A DNA stretch of 8,997 nucleotides, taken from contig CAKTCH010000044.1 of the NCBI GenBank assembly GCA_934538895.1, positions 1-8,997 on the forward strand, written 5' to 3'. A program made the translations under genes and the position numbers. Under the pieces are notes generated by a model, which saw only the letters and a list, made by a program, of their open reading frames with translations, had not been told where the DNA came from and ran no database searches. Below are positions 1 to 6,073 of the stretch, one piece after another; position 1 is the stretch's first letter, and each line of letters starts with the position of its first letter. The DNA comes from an uncultured Alphaproteobacteria bacterium. Its GTDB lineage: Bacteria > Pseudomonadota > Alphaproteobacteria > Micavibrionales > Micavibrionaceae.

Positions 1-1
1 C

Positions 2-304
2 CGCAATCACCTGACCAAAGTTATTCAGAGCCTTGCCAGGGGCGGTTATATCGAAACATTCCGCGGCAAAGGCGGTGGTTTCCGGCTGGCTCCCGAAGCC
101 GGTAAAGCGCCAATCGGGAACATCGTACGCTGGCTGGAACCGGATACCGCAGTTGTCGAATGCTTTCGCGCCGATGGCGGCAATTGCACCCTGACTTCGG
201 CCTGCCGCTTTAAACACAAGATACTCGCTGCCCGCAAAGCGTTTTTGCATGAACTGGATGGTATGACGCTTGAGGAATGCGCAATCCCGGCGGAAGCAGT
301 CTGA
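2..304 (+). CDS. Rrf2-family Fe-S transcriptional regulator, NsrR-like (5' truncated)
   Basis: Only the last 100 codons are present; the start lies beyond the left edge (Rrf2 proteins are usually about 140-160 residues). The fragment opens in the recognition helix of the winged helix (RNHLTKVIQSL), followed by the wing, with RGKGGGFRLA, which is highly characteristic of Rrf2 proteins. Three cysteines at fragment residues 54, 62 and 68 form C-x7-C-x5-C, the expected ligand set for an iron-sulfur cluster. NsrR and IscR use three similarly placed cysteines to sense nitric oxide or cluster status. The flanking VVEC and SACRFK context resembles NsrR more than IscR. A fourth cysteine at residue 93 is probably incidental. 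The role would be a cytoplasmic DNA-binding repressor of nitrosative or iron-sulfur stress genes; its targets cannot be read here. Family call is firm, the NsrR assignment is tentative. It ends in TGA, with no clear terminator after it. Confidence 0.88.
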   Translation, partial: RNHLTKVIQSLARGGYIETFRGKGGGFRLAPEAGKAPIGNIVRWLEPDTAVVECFRADGGNCTLTSACRFKHKILAARKAFLHELDGMTLEECAIPAEAV

Positions 305-602
305 TCGTTGTGTATACTTGTGTTTTTCATGAGAATGGTTAGCGGTAGACTACATGCACCGCCATCTTAACTTTTGCCTACCCTTTCACGGATCTGCGGG
401 TTTCGAACGATGAGCGATTATCCTATAAGACTGAAAGATATTGCTATACCTATCAGCAGGCAACGTGGCGGAGCGGTGTTTAGTAGCCGCTGCTTCACGT
501 GCCTGCCTTCGGATGCTTCCGTCCTAATCCCTGTTAAAGGACAGGTTTCAACTTTCAGAAAGCGCGGTCGAACTGATCGTGATCACGCCATGTGACGAAG
601 AT
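305..602. other. gap with no convincing gene
   Basis: About 300 bases follow the regulator. A 73-codon plus-strand reading frame (374-595) exists but has no Shine-Dalgarno sequence and codon third positions poor in G+C, unlike the neighbours. A small hairpin at 530-545 (CCTGT, 6-base loop, ACAGG, then TTT) is too weak to call a terminator. The stretch at 410-455 is AT-rich and could hold a promoter, but no good -35/-10 pair is visible. It may be decayed sequence. Confidence 0.5.
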
Positions 603-818
603 TTAGTCGGTGATAATCGGCGACTTGCAGATGTCTTCATAGCCCCACTGCGTCCCGACAGCCCCGGCCTGCTGGCTGATAAGCTGGCCGGTCTGGCCCA
701 GATAGTTGAAGCTGAAGGCACCCAGCGGGTTCGTGTAATGCCCCTTGCGGGGTACTTTTTTATTTCTAATAATGGTGAAAGTATCCTTCTTGCCCTGAAC
801 GAGAAATTGCCATGACAT
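603..818 (-). CDS. small hypothetical protein, 71 aa, divergent from the aminopeptidase
   Basis: Not recognised. The frame opens with ATG at 818 (the only possible start, since an in-frame TAA lies four codons upstream) and ends at 603. The product has a basic N-terminal third (KKDTF, RNKK, PRKGH) and a Gly/Gln-rich middle with no signal peptide or membrane segment. The case for coding is compositional. By hand count over 59 codons of this stretch, G+C at this frame's third position is about 78%, against about 54% at the first, which is what genes here look like. The overlapping plus-strand frame shows the reverse pattern. Against it: the start overlaps the aminopeptidase start by 7 bases on the opposite strand, and only a weak AGG precedes the ATG. 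It could be a small real gene or the remnant of a longer one. Confidence 0.4.
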   Translation of the reverse strand: MSWQFLVQGKKDTFTIIRNKKVPRKGHYTNPLGAFSFNYLGQTGQLISQQAGAVGTQWGYEDICKSPIITD

Positions 819-2248
819 CTGCCCTGTTTAAACTGCCTGCGAATTTTGCCGTCACAGCCGCCCGGCATTCGGTGGCCATCACAATCCTGAACGACAAGAC
901 CGCGCCTGACTGGCTGAAGAAAGCCGATGCCGCTACGCGTCACCGGGCTGAACAGTCCGGCTTTACGGGTAAGCCGGGGCAAGTGCTGGTGCTTTATGAT
1001 GAGAAAGGAGCGCTGGCGCGCGTGCTGGCCGGGGTGAACGCGCCGGTGCAGACGTTCGATCTGGCTCCGGCTTCGGATTGTCTGGCGCGGGCGCTGTCGG
1101 AGAAAGTTCTTAAAGGCACGACATTCAGGCTCGAAGGCGTGAAAGGCGACGACGCCACGCAGGCCTGCATCGGCTGGGGCATTGCCGGTTATCGTTTCGA
1201 GGATTACAAGGCGCGCAAGACGGAGGCGCTGCCGCGTCTGGTGTGGCCGAAGGAGGCCGATAAAGCTTCGGCGCTGGCACATATCGAAGCGGCGCTGATG
1301 ATCCGCACACTGATTAATATCCCCGCGAACGACATGGGACCGGCTGAATTGGAGAAAGCGGTGCGTGCGGTCGCCCGGGAGGAAGGCCTGACCGTCAAAG
1401 TCATTAAAGACAAGGAACTGGTGGCGCAGAATTTCCCGATGATCTGGAATGTCGGCAAAGGCAGCAGCCGTCGCCCGCGCTTGATCGACCTGAAATGGGG
1501 CGACCCGAAACATCCGAAAGTAACGCTGGTCGGCAAAGGCGTTTGCTTTGATACGGGCGGCCTCGATCTCAAGCCCGGCACGGCCATGCATACGATGAAG
1601 AAAGATCTGGGCGGCGGCGCGCATGTGCTGGCGCTGGCGTTGCTGATCGTCCGTCACAAATTGCCCGTGCGTTTGCGCGTGCTGATTCCGGCGGTTGAGA
1701 ATTCGATTTCCGGCGATTCATATCGTCCGTCCGATGTGATTAAAAGCCGTAAAGGCATTACCGTGGAAGTGGGCGATACGGATGCCGAAGGCCGCCTGAT
1801 CCTGAGCGATGCGCTGGCGCTGGCCAGCGAGGAGAAACCAGAGTTCATGGTGAATTTCGCCACGCTGACGGGCGGGGCGGCCATCGGGCCGGAAGTGCCC
1901 GCGCTGTTTTCCAACAACGAAAAGCTGGCATTCCAGTTGAAGGATATCAGCGCGCGCGTGAACGACGATCTGTGGCCCCTGCCCCTGATCCAGTCGTACC
2001 GCAAGCATATGGCCAGCGATATCGCCGATATTTGCAGCATCGGCAATGCGCGCGGCGGCACCATTCATGCGGCGCTGTTCCTAGAGACGTTCGTAGATCC
2101 GGCCATCGACTGGGTTCATATAGACCTGTTCGCATGGGAAACGGGCGGACGACCAGGCCGTTCGCGCGGCGGCACGGAAATGGGGCTGCGTGCCCTGTAT
2201 GCCTATATTGAGCAACGTTTCGGGAAAAAGAAGAAGGGCGGCAAGTGA
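812..2248 (+). CDS. leucyl aminopeptidase family protein (peptidase M17)
   Basis: 478 residues, full length for M17 enzymes, which are cytosolic two-metal (Zn/Mn) hexamers that remove N-terminal residues from peptides. The C-terminal catalytic domain carries every expected residue with the E. coli PepA spacing: metal ligands Lys242 and Asp247 (GKGVCFDTGG), Asp265 (MKKDLGGG), Asp324 and Glu326 (DTDAEGRL), with catalytic Lys254 and Arg328. The signature normally written NTDAEGRL reads GDTDAEGRL here. The N-terminal domain (about 1-170) is the short divergent type seen in alphaproteobacterial paralogues rather than classical PepA, so I leave the symbol blank. The protein ends in a lysine-rich tail (GKKKKGGK). 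The ATG at 812 gives the usual N-terminus, but the Shine-Dalgarno is poor (GAG about 12 bases upstream). It converges with the Mur ligase. Likely role is peptide turnover, possibly of muropeptide-derived peptides, though that is inference. Confidence 0.95.
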   Translation: MTSALFKLPANFAVTAARHSVAITILNDKTAPDWLKKADAATRHRAEQSGFTGKPGQVLVLYDEKGALARVLAGVNAPVQTFDLAPASDCLARALSEKVLKGTTFRLEGVKGDDATQACIGWGIAGYRFEDYKARKTEALPRLVWPKEADKASALAHIEAALMIRTLINIPANDMGPAELEKAVRAVAREEGLTVKVIKDKELVAQNFPMIWNVGKGSSRRPRLIDLKWGDPKHPKVTLVGKGVCFDTGGLDLKPGTAMHTMKKDLGGGAHVLALALLIVRHKLPVRLRVLIPAVENSISGDSYRPSDVIKSRKGITVEVGDTDAEGRLILSDALALASEEKPEFMVNFATLTGGAAIGPEVPALFSNNEKLAFQLKDISARVNDDLWPLPLIQSYRKHMASDIADICSIGNARGGTIHAALFLETFVDPAIDWVHIDLFAWETGGRPGRSRGGTEMGLRALYAYIEQRFGKKKKGGK

Positions 2249-2304
2249 CAAAAATCGGCAGGAGGAATGCGCAATGCCCATACTGAACTGCCAAGGCGTT
2301 TAAT
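2249..2304 (+). promoter_or_regulatory. intergenic strip with an orphan perfect Shine-Dalgarno
   Basis: A perfect AGGAGG lies at 2260-2265, 11 bases after the aminopeptidase stop. The ATG at ideal spacing (2274) opens only a 9-codon frame (MPILNCQGV) ending at 2303. An ATG one base after the motif (2267) opens 51 codons that are merely antisense to the Mur ligase. No intrinsic terminator is visible between the two converging genes. The motif may be what remains of a second gene in the aminopeptidase operon. Confidence 0.35.
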
Positions 2305-3720
2305 TCAGGGTTTGAGCGCCCTGGCGTCCGCCAGAATGGCTTTGGCGAAATCGGTGAGCGTGTCGTCGCGCGCGCCCATCACCACCACGCGGTCACCCGG
2401 TTTCATTTCCGCTTTCAGGAAATCCTGAATCAGAAGGCGTGTCGGGATATGCCGTGCGTTGCGGCCCAGATTCACTACATCCTGCGCGAGGTCCGCCGAT
2501 GAAATATCTTTCTGTGCCGATCCGCCCGCGTAAAAAATATCGGAGAACAGCAGGATGTCCTGCGCGTCCATACCTTGGGCGAATGCCGCGGTCAATTCCC
2601 GGCGCATCATTTTCATCGGGCCGAAGCCGTGCGGCTGGAATATCACGATCACGCGCCCCGGCGACTGGTGCAGTGCCGCCAGCGAGGCCGCCACTTTATC
2701 CGGGTTGTGGCCGAAATCGTCGATGACCGTGATGCCGTTTTCCTGACCGATAAATTCCAGACGGCGCTTCACGCCCTTGAAATGTGCCAGCGCTTCGGCG
2801 GCGTCTTCCAGCGATATCCCGGCCATGCGCGCCGCGCCGATGGCCGCCAGCGCGTTCTCGATATTGTGGCGGCCCGGCACATGCAGATCGACCGCGGCGG
2901 ATTCACCCGCATCGTTATCGATCACACGGAAGGCCGATCCGCCAGCGGCATAAACAATGCTGTCAGCAAACAGCGTTGCGTTTTTATCCTTCAGGCTGAA
3001 TGTAAAATTCCGGCGCGGGTTCAATGCCGCCATCCGGCAGGCTTCAGCATCGTCCAGATTGATGACGGCACCCTCTTTCGCCCTGCTGACGAAATTACTG
3101 AACAGCGGGCGCAATTCATCAACGGGCTTATGATCGAGCGTGATGTTATTGAGGACGGAGATGGCGATATCGTCTTCATACAGCACGATGGAGCCGTCGC
3201 TTTCATCCGCCTCGACGACGATCAGGTTGCCCTTGCCGATTACGGCGTTGCCCAACCCTTTGGCATTGCCGGCATTCAGCATGGCCGCGCCGTTAATGAC
3301 CGTGGCATCCAGCCCCACATAATTCAATATATGGCCGGCCATGCCGGTGACCGTCGATTTACCGCTGGTACCGCCTACGGCGATACCGCGCTTTTGCCGC
3401 AGCAATCCGGCAAGTACGGCAGCGCGTTTCTCGATCGGGATATTGCGGGCCTGCGCCGCTATCACATCGGGAATGGACGGTTCGATCGCGGTGGATACCA
3501 CCAGCACACCGACGGAAGCGTCGATGCCACTGCCATCCTGCGGGTAGAGACGCACACCCGCTTCGGCGAGCGCGGCGAATTTATCCGGTGACTGCCCCTG
3601 ATCGCGGCTGCGGTCGGAGCCTTTGACGATGTGCCCTTCGGCCAGCATGGCCAGCGCCAGCGCGCTCATACCGCTGCCGCCTACGCCGCAGAAGAAATAA
3701 GTTTCAGGTACACCCGTCAT
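2305..3720 (-). CDS. MurC/Mpl-like Mur ligase family protein
   Basis: 471 residues with the three Mur ligase domains. The N-terminal Rossmann UDP-binding domain begins FCGVGGSGMSALA (about 10-22), typical of MurC and Mpl. The central ATPase has the P-loop GGTSGKST (116-123), the VEADESDGS acidic motif (169-177) and NNITLDH (191-197). The C-terminal domain has PGRHNIENALAA (282-293), KRRLEF (318-323) and DDFGHNPDK (334-342). The family makes amide bonds between UDP-MurNAc or UDP-MurNAc-peptides and an amino acid or peptide, using ATP in the cytoplasm. MurC adds L-Ala; Mpl re-attaches recycled tripeptide. Canonical MurC/Mpl read GTHGKTTT and HHP where this protein has GTSGKST and HNP, so the substrate is uncertain. 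Its ATG lies 3 bases after the lipoprotein stop, with no Shine-Dalgarno of its own, indicating translational coupling. Family certain, subfamily not. Confidence 0.9.
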   Translation of the reverse strand: MTGVPETYFFCGVGGSGMSALALAMLAEGHIVKGSDRSRDQGQSPDKFAALAEAGVRLYPQDGSGIDASVGVLVVSTAIEPSIPDVIAAQARNIPIEKRAAVLAGLLRQKRGIAVGGTSGKSTVTGMAGHILNYVGLDATVINGAAMLNAGNAKGLGNAVIGKGNLIVVEADESDGSIVLYEDDIAISVLNNITLDHKPVDELRPLFSNFVSRAKEGAVINLDDAEACRMAALNPRRNFTFSLKDKNATLFADSIVYAAGGSAFRVIDNDAGESAAVDLHVPGRHNIENALAAIGAARMAGISLEDAAEALAHFKGVKRRLEFIGQENGITVIDDFGHNPDKVAASLAALHQSPGRVIVIFQPHGFGPMKMMRRELTAAFAQGMDAQDILLFSDIFYAGGSAQKDISSADLAQDVVNLGRNARHIPTRLLIQDFLKAEMKPGDRVVVMGARDDTLTDFAKAILADARALKP

Positions 3721-3723
3721 GGA

Positions 3724-4476
3724 TCAGCGCGCACCCATCGGCACGGGCGCGGACACAGCCGCCGGCATCGACGATCCCTGGCCGAAAACCTGCGGGTTCA
3801 TCGAGCGCGTCAGGTCTTCCGCCGACATGCTTCGGCTGGTGGCGGGCACGGGCGGCGGCGGTGCCGTCGTGATGACCGGCGGCAGCGGTTCAATGCTCAT
3901 CAGCGCGGCACCGCTAACCGGGCCGCCTGATGGGATAGTTTCTTCATCACTGCCTGCTTCCCCGCGTTTCCGCAGTTCATGCGACGGCTCTCCGGCATCG
4001 CGCAGCAGCGCCGCCTGGCCGGGGCGGAATTCCTCCACACCCTTCAACTGGGGATTCCTGTCGAAGAAGCTGTTATAGCCCGGCTGTTCGTAACCGCTCG
4101 GAATCATGCCTTCAAAATTGATCACGATCTTATCAGGCAATTCATACATGGCCGATGACAGATGATCAATCGGTACGCCCGCACCGACGTTCGTGGCGTT
4201 CCAGTAAACGTTATCCGATACTTTCGGTTCGACGACGATCGTCTTCTCACGGTTTCCGGGCGCGAGACAGCGAATGGTGTACGGGTCTGCCGATTTGGTT
4301 ACTTTCAGCGTTTGCGGCGGATAGAAACGGAAACTGAATTCGCGGTTCTGCATATAGCAAAGCGTATTGCTGGCCCCGGTCGTTTCGATGGTGACGTCCT
4401 GAATCTGGCCGTCGATCACCGTGGAACAGGAAGCAAGGAGCAAAGCCACAGCGGCGTAACGAAGCTGGCGGATCAT
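3724..4476 (-). CDS. predicted outer-membrane lipoprotein with Pro-rich C-terminal tail
   Basis: 250 residues. The start at 4476 is chosen because AGGA lies 8 bases upstream and because it yields a textbook lipoprotein signal: MIRQLRYAA, hydrophobic core VALLL, lipobox L-A-S-C with the lipidated Cys at 17 and Ser at +2, favouring the outer membrane. A frame extending upstream to 4518 would bury this signal. The mature region up to about residue 140 (DGQIQDVTIETT, then a YTIRCLAPG-type strand, then VYWNATNVGAGVPIDHLSSAMYELP) resembles widespread PEGA-like lipoproteins in which a beta-sandwich precedes a glycine-containing hydrophobic stretch; this is from memory of the pattern. After that comes a charged linker (about 155-185), then a low-complexity Pro/Ser/Ala tail with APPPPVP. 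Such tails often span periplasm or contact peptidoglycan. It is followed after 3 bases by the Mur ligase, so the two are co-transcribed. Molecular function unknown. Confidence 0.85.
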   Translation of the reverse strand: MIRQLRYAAVALLLASCSTVIDGQIQDVTIETTGASNTLCYMQNREFSFRFYPPQTLKVTKSADPYTIRCLAPGNREKTIVVEPKVSDNVYWNATNVGAGVPIDHLSSAMYELPDKIVINFEGMIPSGYEQPGYNSFFDRNPQLKGVEEFRPGQAALLRDAGEPSHELRKRGEAGSDEETIPSGGPVSGAALMSIEPLPPVITTAPPPPVPATSRSMSAEDLTRSMNPQVFGQGSSMPAAVSAPVPMGAR

Positions 4477-4484
4477 GAAAAAAG

Positions 4485-4489
4485 TCCTG
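4485..4489 (-). promoter_or_regulatory. ribosome binding site that fixes the lipoprotein start
   Basis: On the minus strand CAGGA stands 8 bases before the ATG at 4476. No comparable motif precedes the longer in-frame ATG at 4518. Just upstream, at about 4497-4509, GGCC-TTTCC-GGCC followed by ATTTTTT forms a short GC hairpin plus T-run next to the ribosome site; the stem is only 4 pairs. Confidence 0.6.
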
Positions 4490-4518
4490 AAAAAATGGCC
4501 GGAAAGGCCGTGAATCAA

Positions 4519-4630
4519 ACCCTTTACAGATTAACGGGAATCCGTGCCCGAGACAACGATCAGTCGCGGCCCTTTTTATTAACATAATGATATAATTTTA
4601 TTTTATTGAAGCAGGGCTACATCAGGGATT
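4519..4630 (-). promoter_or_regulatory. AT-rich leader, probable promoter region of the lipoprotein-Mur ligase operon
   Basis: The stretch at about 4577-4610 is the most AT-rich block between the Tiki-like gene and the lipoprotein and is placed where the operon promoter should be. On the minus strand TTCAAT and TATGTT lie 18 bases apart, a weak -35/-10 candidate. No operator dyad is obvious. Assignment is positional, not motif-based. Confidence 0.3.
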
Positions 4631-4711
4631 GTCATGGCGAGCATAGTGAAGCCATCCTGAAGCGGTTAATCCGGTACTGGATGGCTTCGTCGCTACGCTC
4701 CTCGCAATGAC
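4631..4711. repeat. intergenic palindromic repeat element (imperfect inverted repeat)
   Basis: The left arm (4631-4657) and right arm (4679-4711) are inverted copies separated by 21 bases. Read outward from the ends, both arms begin GTCAT, continue with GCGAG, and finish at the loop with AAGCCATCC. The left arm is 27 bases and the right arm 33: the left arm has lost about 6 bases in the middle (CATAGTG against GAGCGTAGCGACG). The right arm closely resembles a dispersed palindromic element (TCATTGCGAGGAGCGTAGCG type) that I recall from Rickettsiales and many other genomes. No coding capacity. A transcript would fold into a long interrupted hairpin. Copy number in this genome cannot be seen from one window. 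Confidence 0.75.
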
Positions 4712-4741
4712 GGCAAATTACTATTAAGTGCCCTCGCTGTT

Positions 4742-4786
4742 TGCCGCTTATAAGGCTCTCAGTGGACAATTCCACCAATAGCGGCA
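4742..4786. repeat. nested inverted repeat (two-tier hairpin)
   Basis: A 7-base outer stem (TGCCGCT 4742-4748 with AGCGGCA 4780-4786) encloses a 5-base inner stem (GTGGA 4762-4766 with TCCAC 4771-4775) closed by the 4-base loop CAAT. The internal loop is asymmetric, 13 bases on the left and 4 on the right. There is no T-run after it on either strand, so it is not a standard terminator. It lies between the palindromic repeat and the 3' end of the Tiki-like gene. Confidence 0.5.
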
Positions 4787-4909
4787 CGAATGTGGAGGTG
4801 CTGGCTCAATCCAATTTTAGTCAGGAAAGCGGCATAAGGCGGTGTCCGTCTTTTCCGGGATAAATTTCATCGCCCGGCGCGCTTACCTGGCAATGATACC
4901 GTTCTGATA

Positions 4910-5977
4910 TTATTGGTATCCGAGCGCATTATTGGCAGCGGGCCGCACGGATGGTTGCCGATACTGCTCGGTCAAACGTGTCTCTATTGCGCTGTCCATG
5001 CCGGTGATGGCACCATCTTGCTGCGACTCGATTGTCCGCTTATCCAGATCGATCACATAATCTGGCGGGTCCTGTGGGATACGCCCCGTTTCAACGGCCA
5101 GATCACGCGTGAAGTCTCTTGTTTTCCCGGTGTGGACCTCAATGGTCGTGACTTTCTTGCCCTCAGATTCAAGATAGTCGTCAATACCCATGATTTTGTG
5201 CCCGGCTTTACCATCCATGCTGTTGTTGAGGTGGTTGCTGCCTACCACCCCCATAATTCCCTCATGCGGCGCGATACGTTCGCGCAAATACAGATATTGC
5301 TCCGTATCATCCATGCGGTTTATGGTCCATCGCTCCTGATGAGCCTCTATGTCCCGCTGAAGCTGCGTCAAGGTTTCTATGGGTAATTTAGCAGCCTGTT
5401 CAGTAATACAAGACTGAAGAGGCATGTCAGAGAATTTCTCACGGCAATCCTCAGCCAATTCTAATTCTTTTAGCTGGGCACTGGGCGGGTACATATTTTT
5501 TAAGTCCCTGCTTACCTTTAAATCGGCAAAATGCACACTCATACCCGCAGCGTGTGCGTTATCTATAGTTTTTATTAAATTTTCTTTAAACTGATCCTTC
5601 ACGCCTTTATCTTTAAACCACACCGGATCATAATCATTCAGACGTTGGGAAAAATCAACGCGTGACATGGCGCCGCTTTGATATTTATCCAGGTCCGGTT
5701 GCAACTCGTTGGGGAATTCCAGTGCCAGATGTTTTACACCGTTGGCGGCGGCAGCTTTAAACATCTCCGGGTTATGGGCCATCATTTCGTACTGCTTAAC
5801 GACCATGCCGTCGATATGTGGCTCGCCGAAAAACACGTGATTGGCGCCTTTGGTCGCACGATCGACCAGCGCAGTCAAACCGGGCGACGAACGCGCATTG
5901 GGCTGATGGCTATTATAGCGGCCGGCAACCAGATTATACTCGTCCAACAGGTTGGCAAATTTTTCCTGGAACCCCAA
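4910..5977 (-). CDS. Tiki/ChaN/TraB-type protein (putative EreA/ChaN-like fold), 355 aa
   Basis: Not a gene I can name. The start is the TTG at 5977, preceded by AAGGGGGAG (5980-5988); a GTG at 5995 would add six residues but has no ribosome site. Numbered from the TTG, the protein shows the motif trio of the EreA/ChaN/TraB/Tiki superfamily: FFGEPHID (49-56) after a beta strand, HLALEFP with Glu87, and GVVGSNH (243-249) near the end of the fold; NRMDDTE (220-226) fits the conserved Arg helix between them. This superfamily includes haem-binding ChaN, erythromycin esterases, Wnt-cleaving Tiki proteases and toxin domains. There is no signal peptide or membrane segment, so it acts in the cytoplasm or leaves by a signal-independent route. 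The middle (about 100-220) is charged and helical; the last 60 residues look disordered. The gene is visibly more AT-rich than clpB, especially at 5440-5680. Family confidence moderate, function unknown. Confidence 0.75.
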   Translation of the reverse strand: MGFQEKFANLLDEYNLVAGRYNSHQPNARSSPGLTALVDRATKGANHVFFGEPHIDGMVVKQYEMMAHNPEMFKAAAANGVKHLALEFPNELQPDLDKYQSGAMSRVDFSQRLNDYDPVWFKDKGVKDQFKENLIKTIDNAHAAGMSVHFADLKVSRDLKNMYPPSAQLKELELAEDCREKFSDMPLQSCITEQAAKLPIETLTQLQRDIEAHQERWTINRMDDTEQYLYLRERIAPHEGIMGVVGSNHLNNSMDGKAGHKIMGIDDYLESEGKKVTTIEVHTGKTRDFTRDLAVETGRIPQDPPDYVIDLDKRTIESQQDGAITGMDSAIETRLTEQYRQPSVRPAANNALGYQ

Positions 5978-6073
5978 GACTCCCCCTTCGCACACAATCT
6001 TTTTGTCGTAAAAGCAATTTTACTAAATACAGATTAATATACTTATAACATATACGGAAGGGTCTTGCCAGCT
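5978..6073 (-). promoter_or_regulatory. AT-rich gap between clpB and the Tiki-like gene, with ribosome site
   Basis: The gap contains AAGGGGGAG (5980-5988) two bases before the TTG start, and a perfect AT-rich hairpin at 6008-6023 (GTAAAA, GCAA loop, TTTTAC). A block of alternating A/T at about 6025-6055 could supply a -10 element for a separate promoter, but no convincing -35 pairs with it. No strong GC hairpin with T-run follows the clpB stop, so read-through from clpB is possible. Confidence 0.35.

Noticed and set aside
530..545. Hairpin plus TTT as terminator of the Rrf2 gene
   Set aside because: Only five pairs with a short T-run and more than 220 bases past the stop; too weak to call.
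374..595. 73-codon plus-strand frame after the Rrf2 gene
   Set aside because: No ribosome site, atypical codon use, no recognisable motif.
579..815. Plus-strand frame starting GTG and overlapping the aminopeptidase start by ATGA, suggesting translational coupling
   Set aside because: G+C by codon position is inverted (about 78% first, about 54% third), the opposite of real genes here, and there is no ribosome site; the minus-strand frame fits better.
548..1657. Long minus-strand frame (369 codons) opposite the aminopeptidase
   Set aside because: It is antisense to a gene with complete M17 catalytic motifs; the translation is Arg/His/Gln-rich with no recognisable domain, typical of a shadow of GC-rich codons.
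272..2275. 14-base exact direct repeat GAGGAATGCGCAAT at 272-285 and 2262-2275
   Set aside because: One such match is within chance for a 9-kb window, and the first copy is inside coding sequence; not treated as a duplication or attachment-site pair.
2575..3591. 338-codon plus-strand frame opposite the Mur ligase
   Set aside because: Antisense shadow; the minus strand encodes all Mur ligase motifs and this translation resembles nothing.
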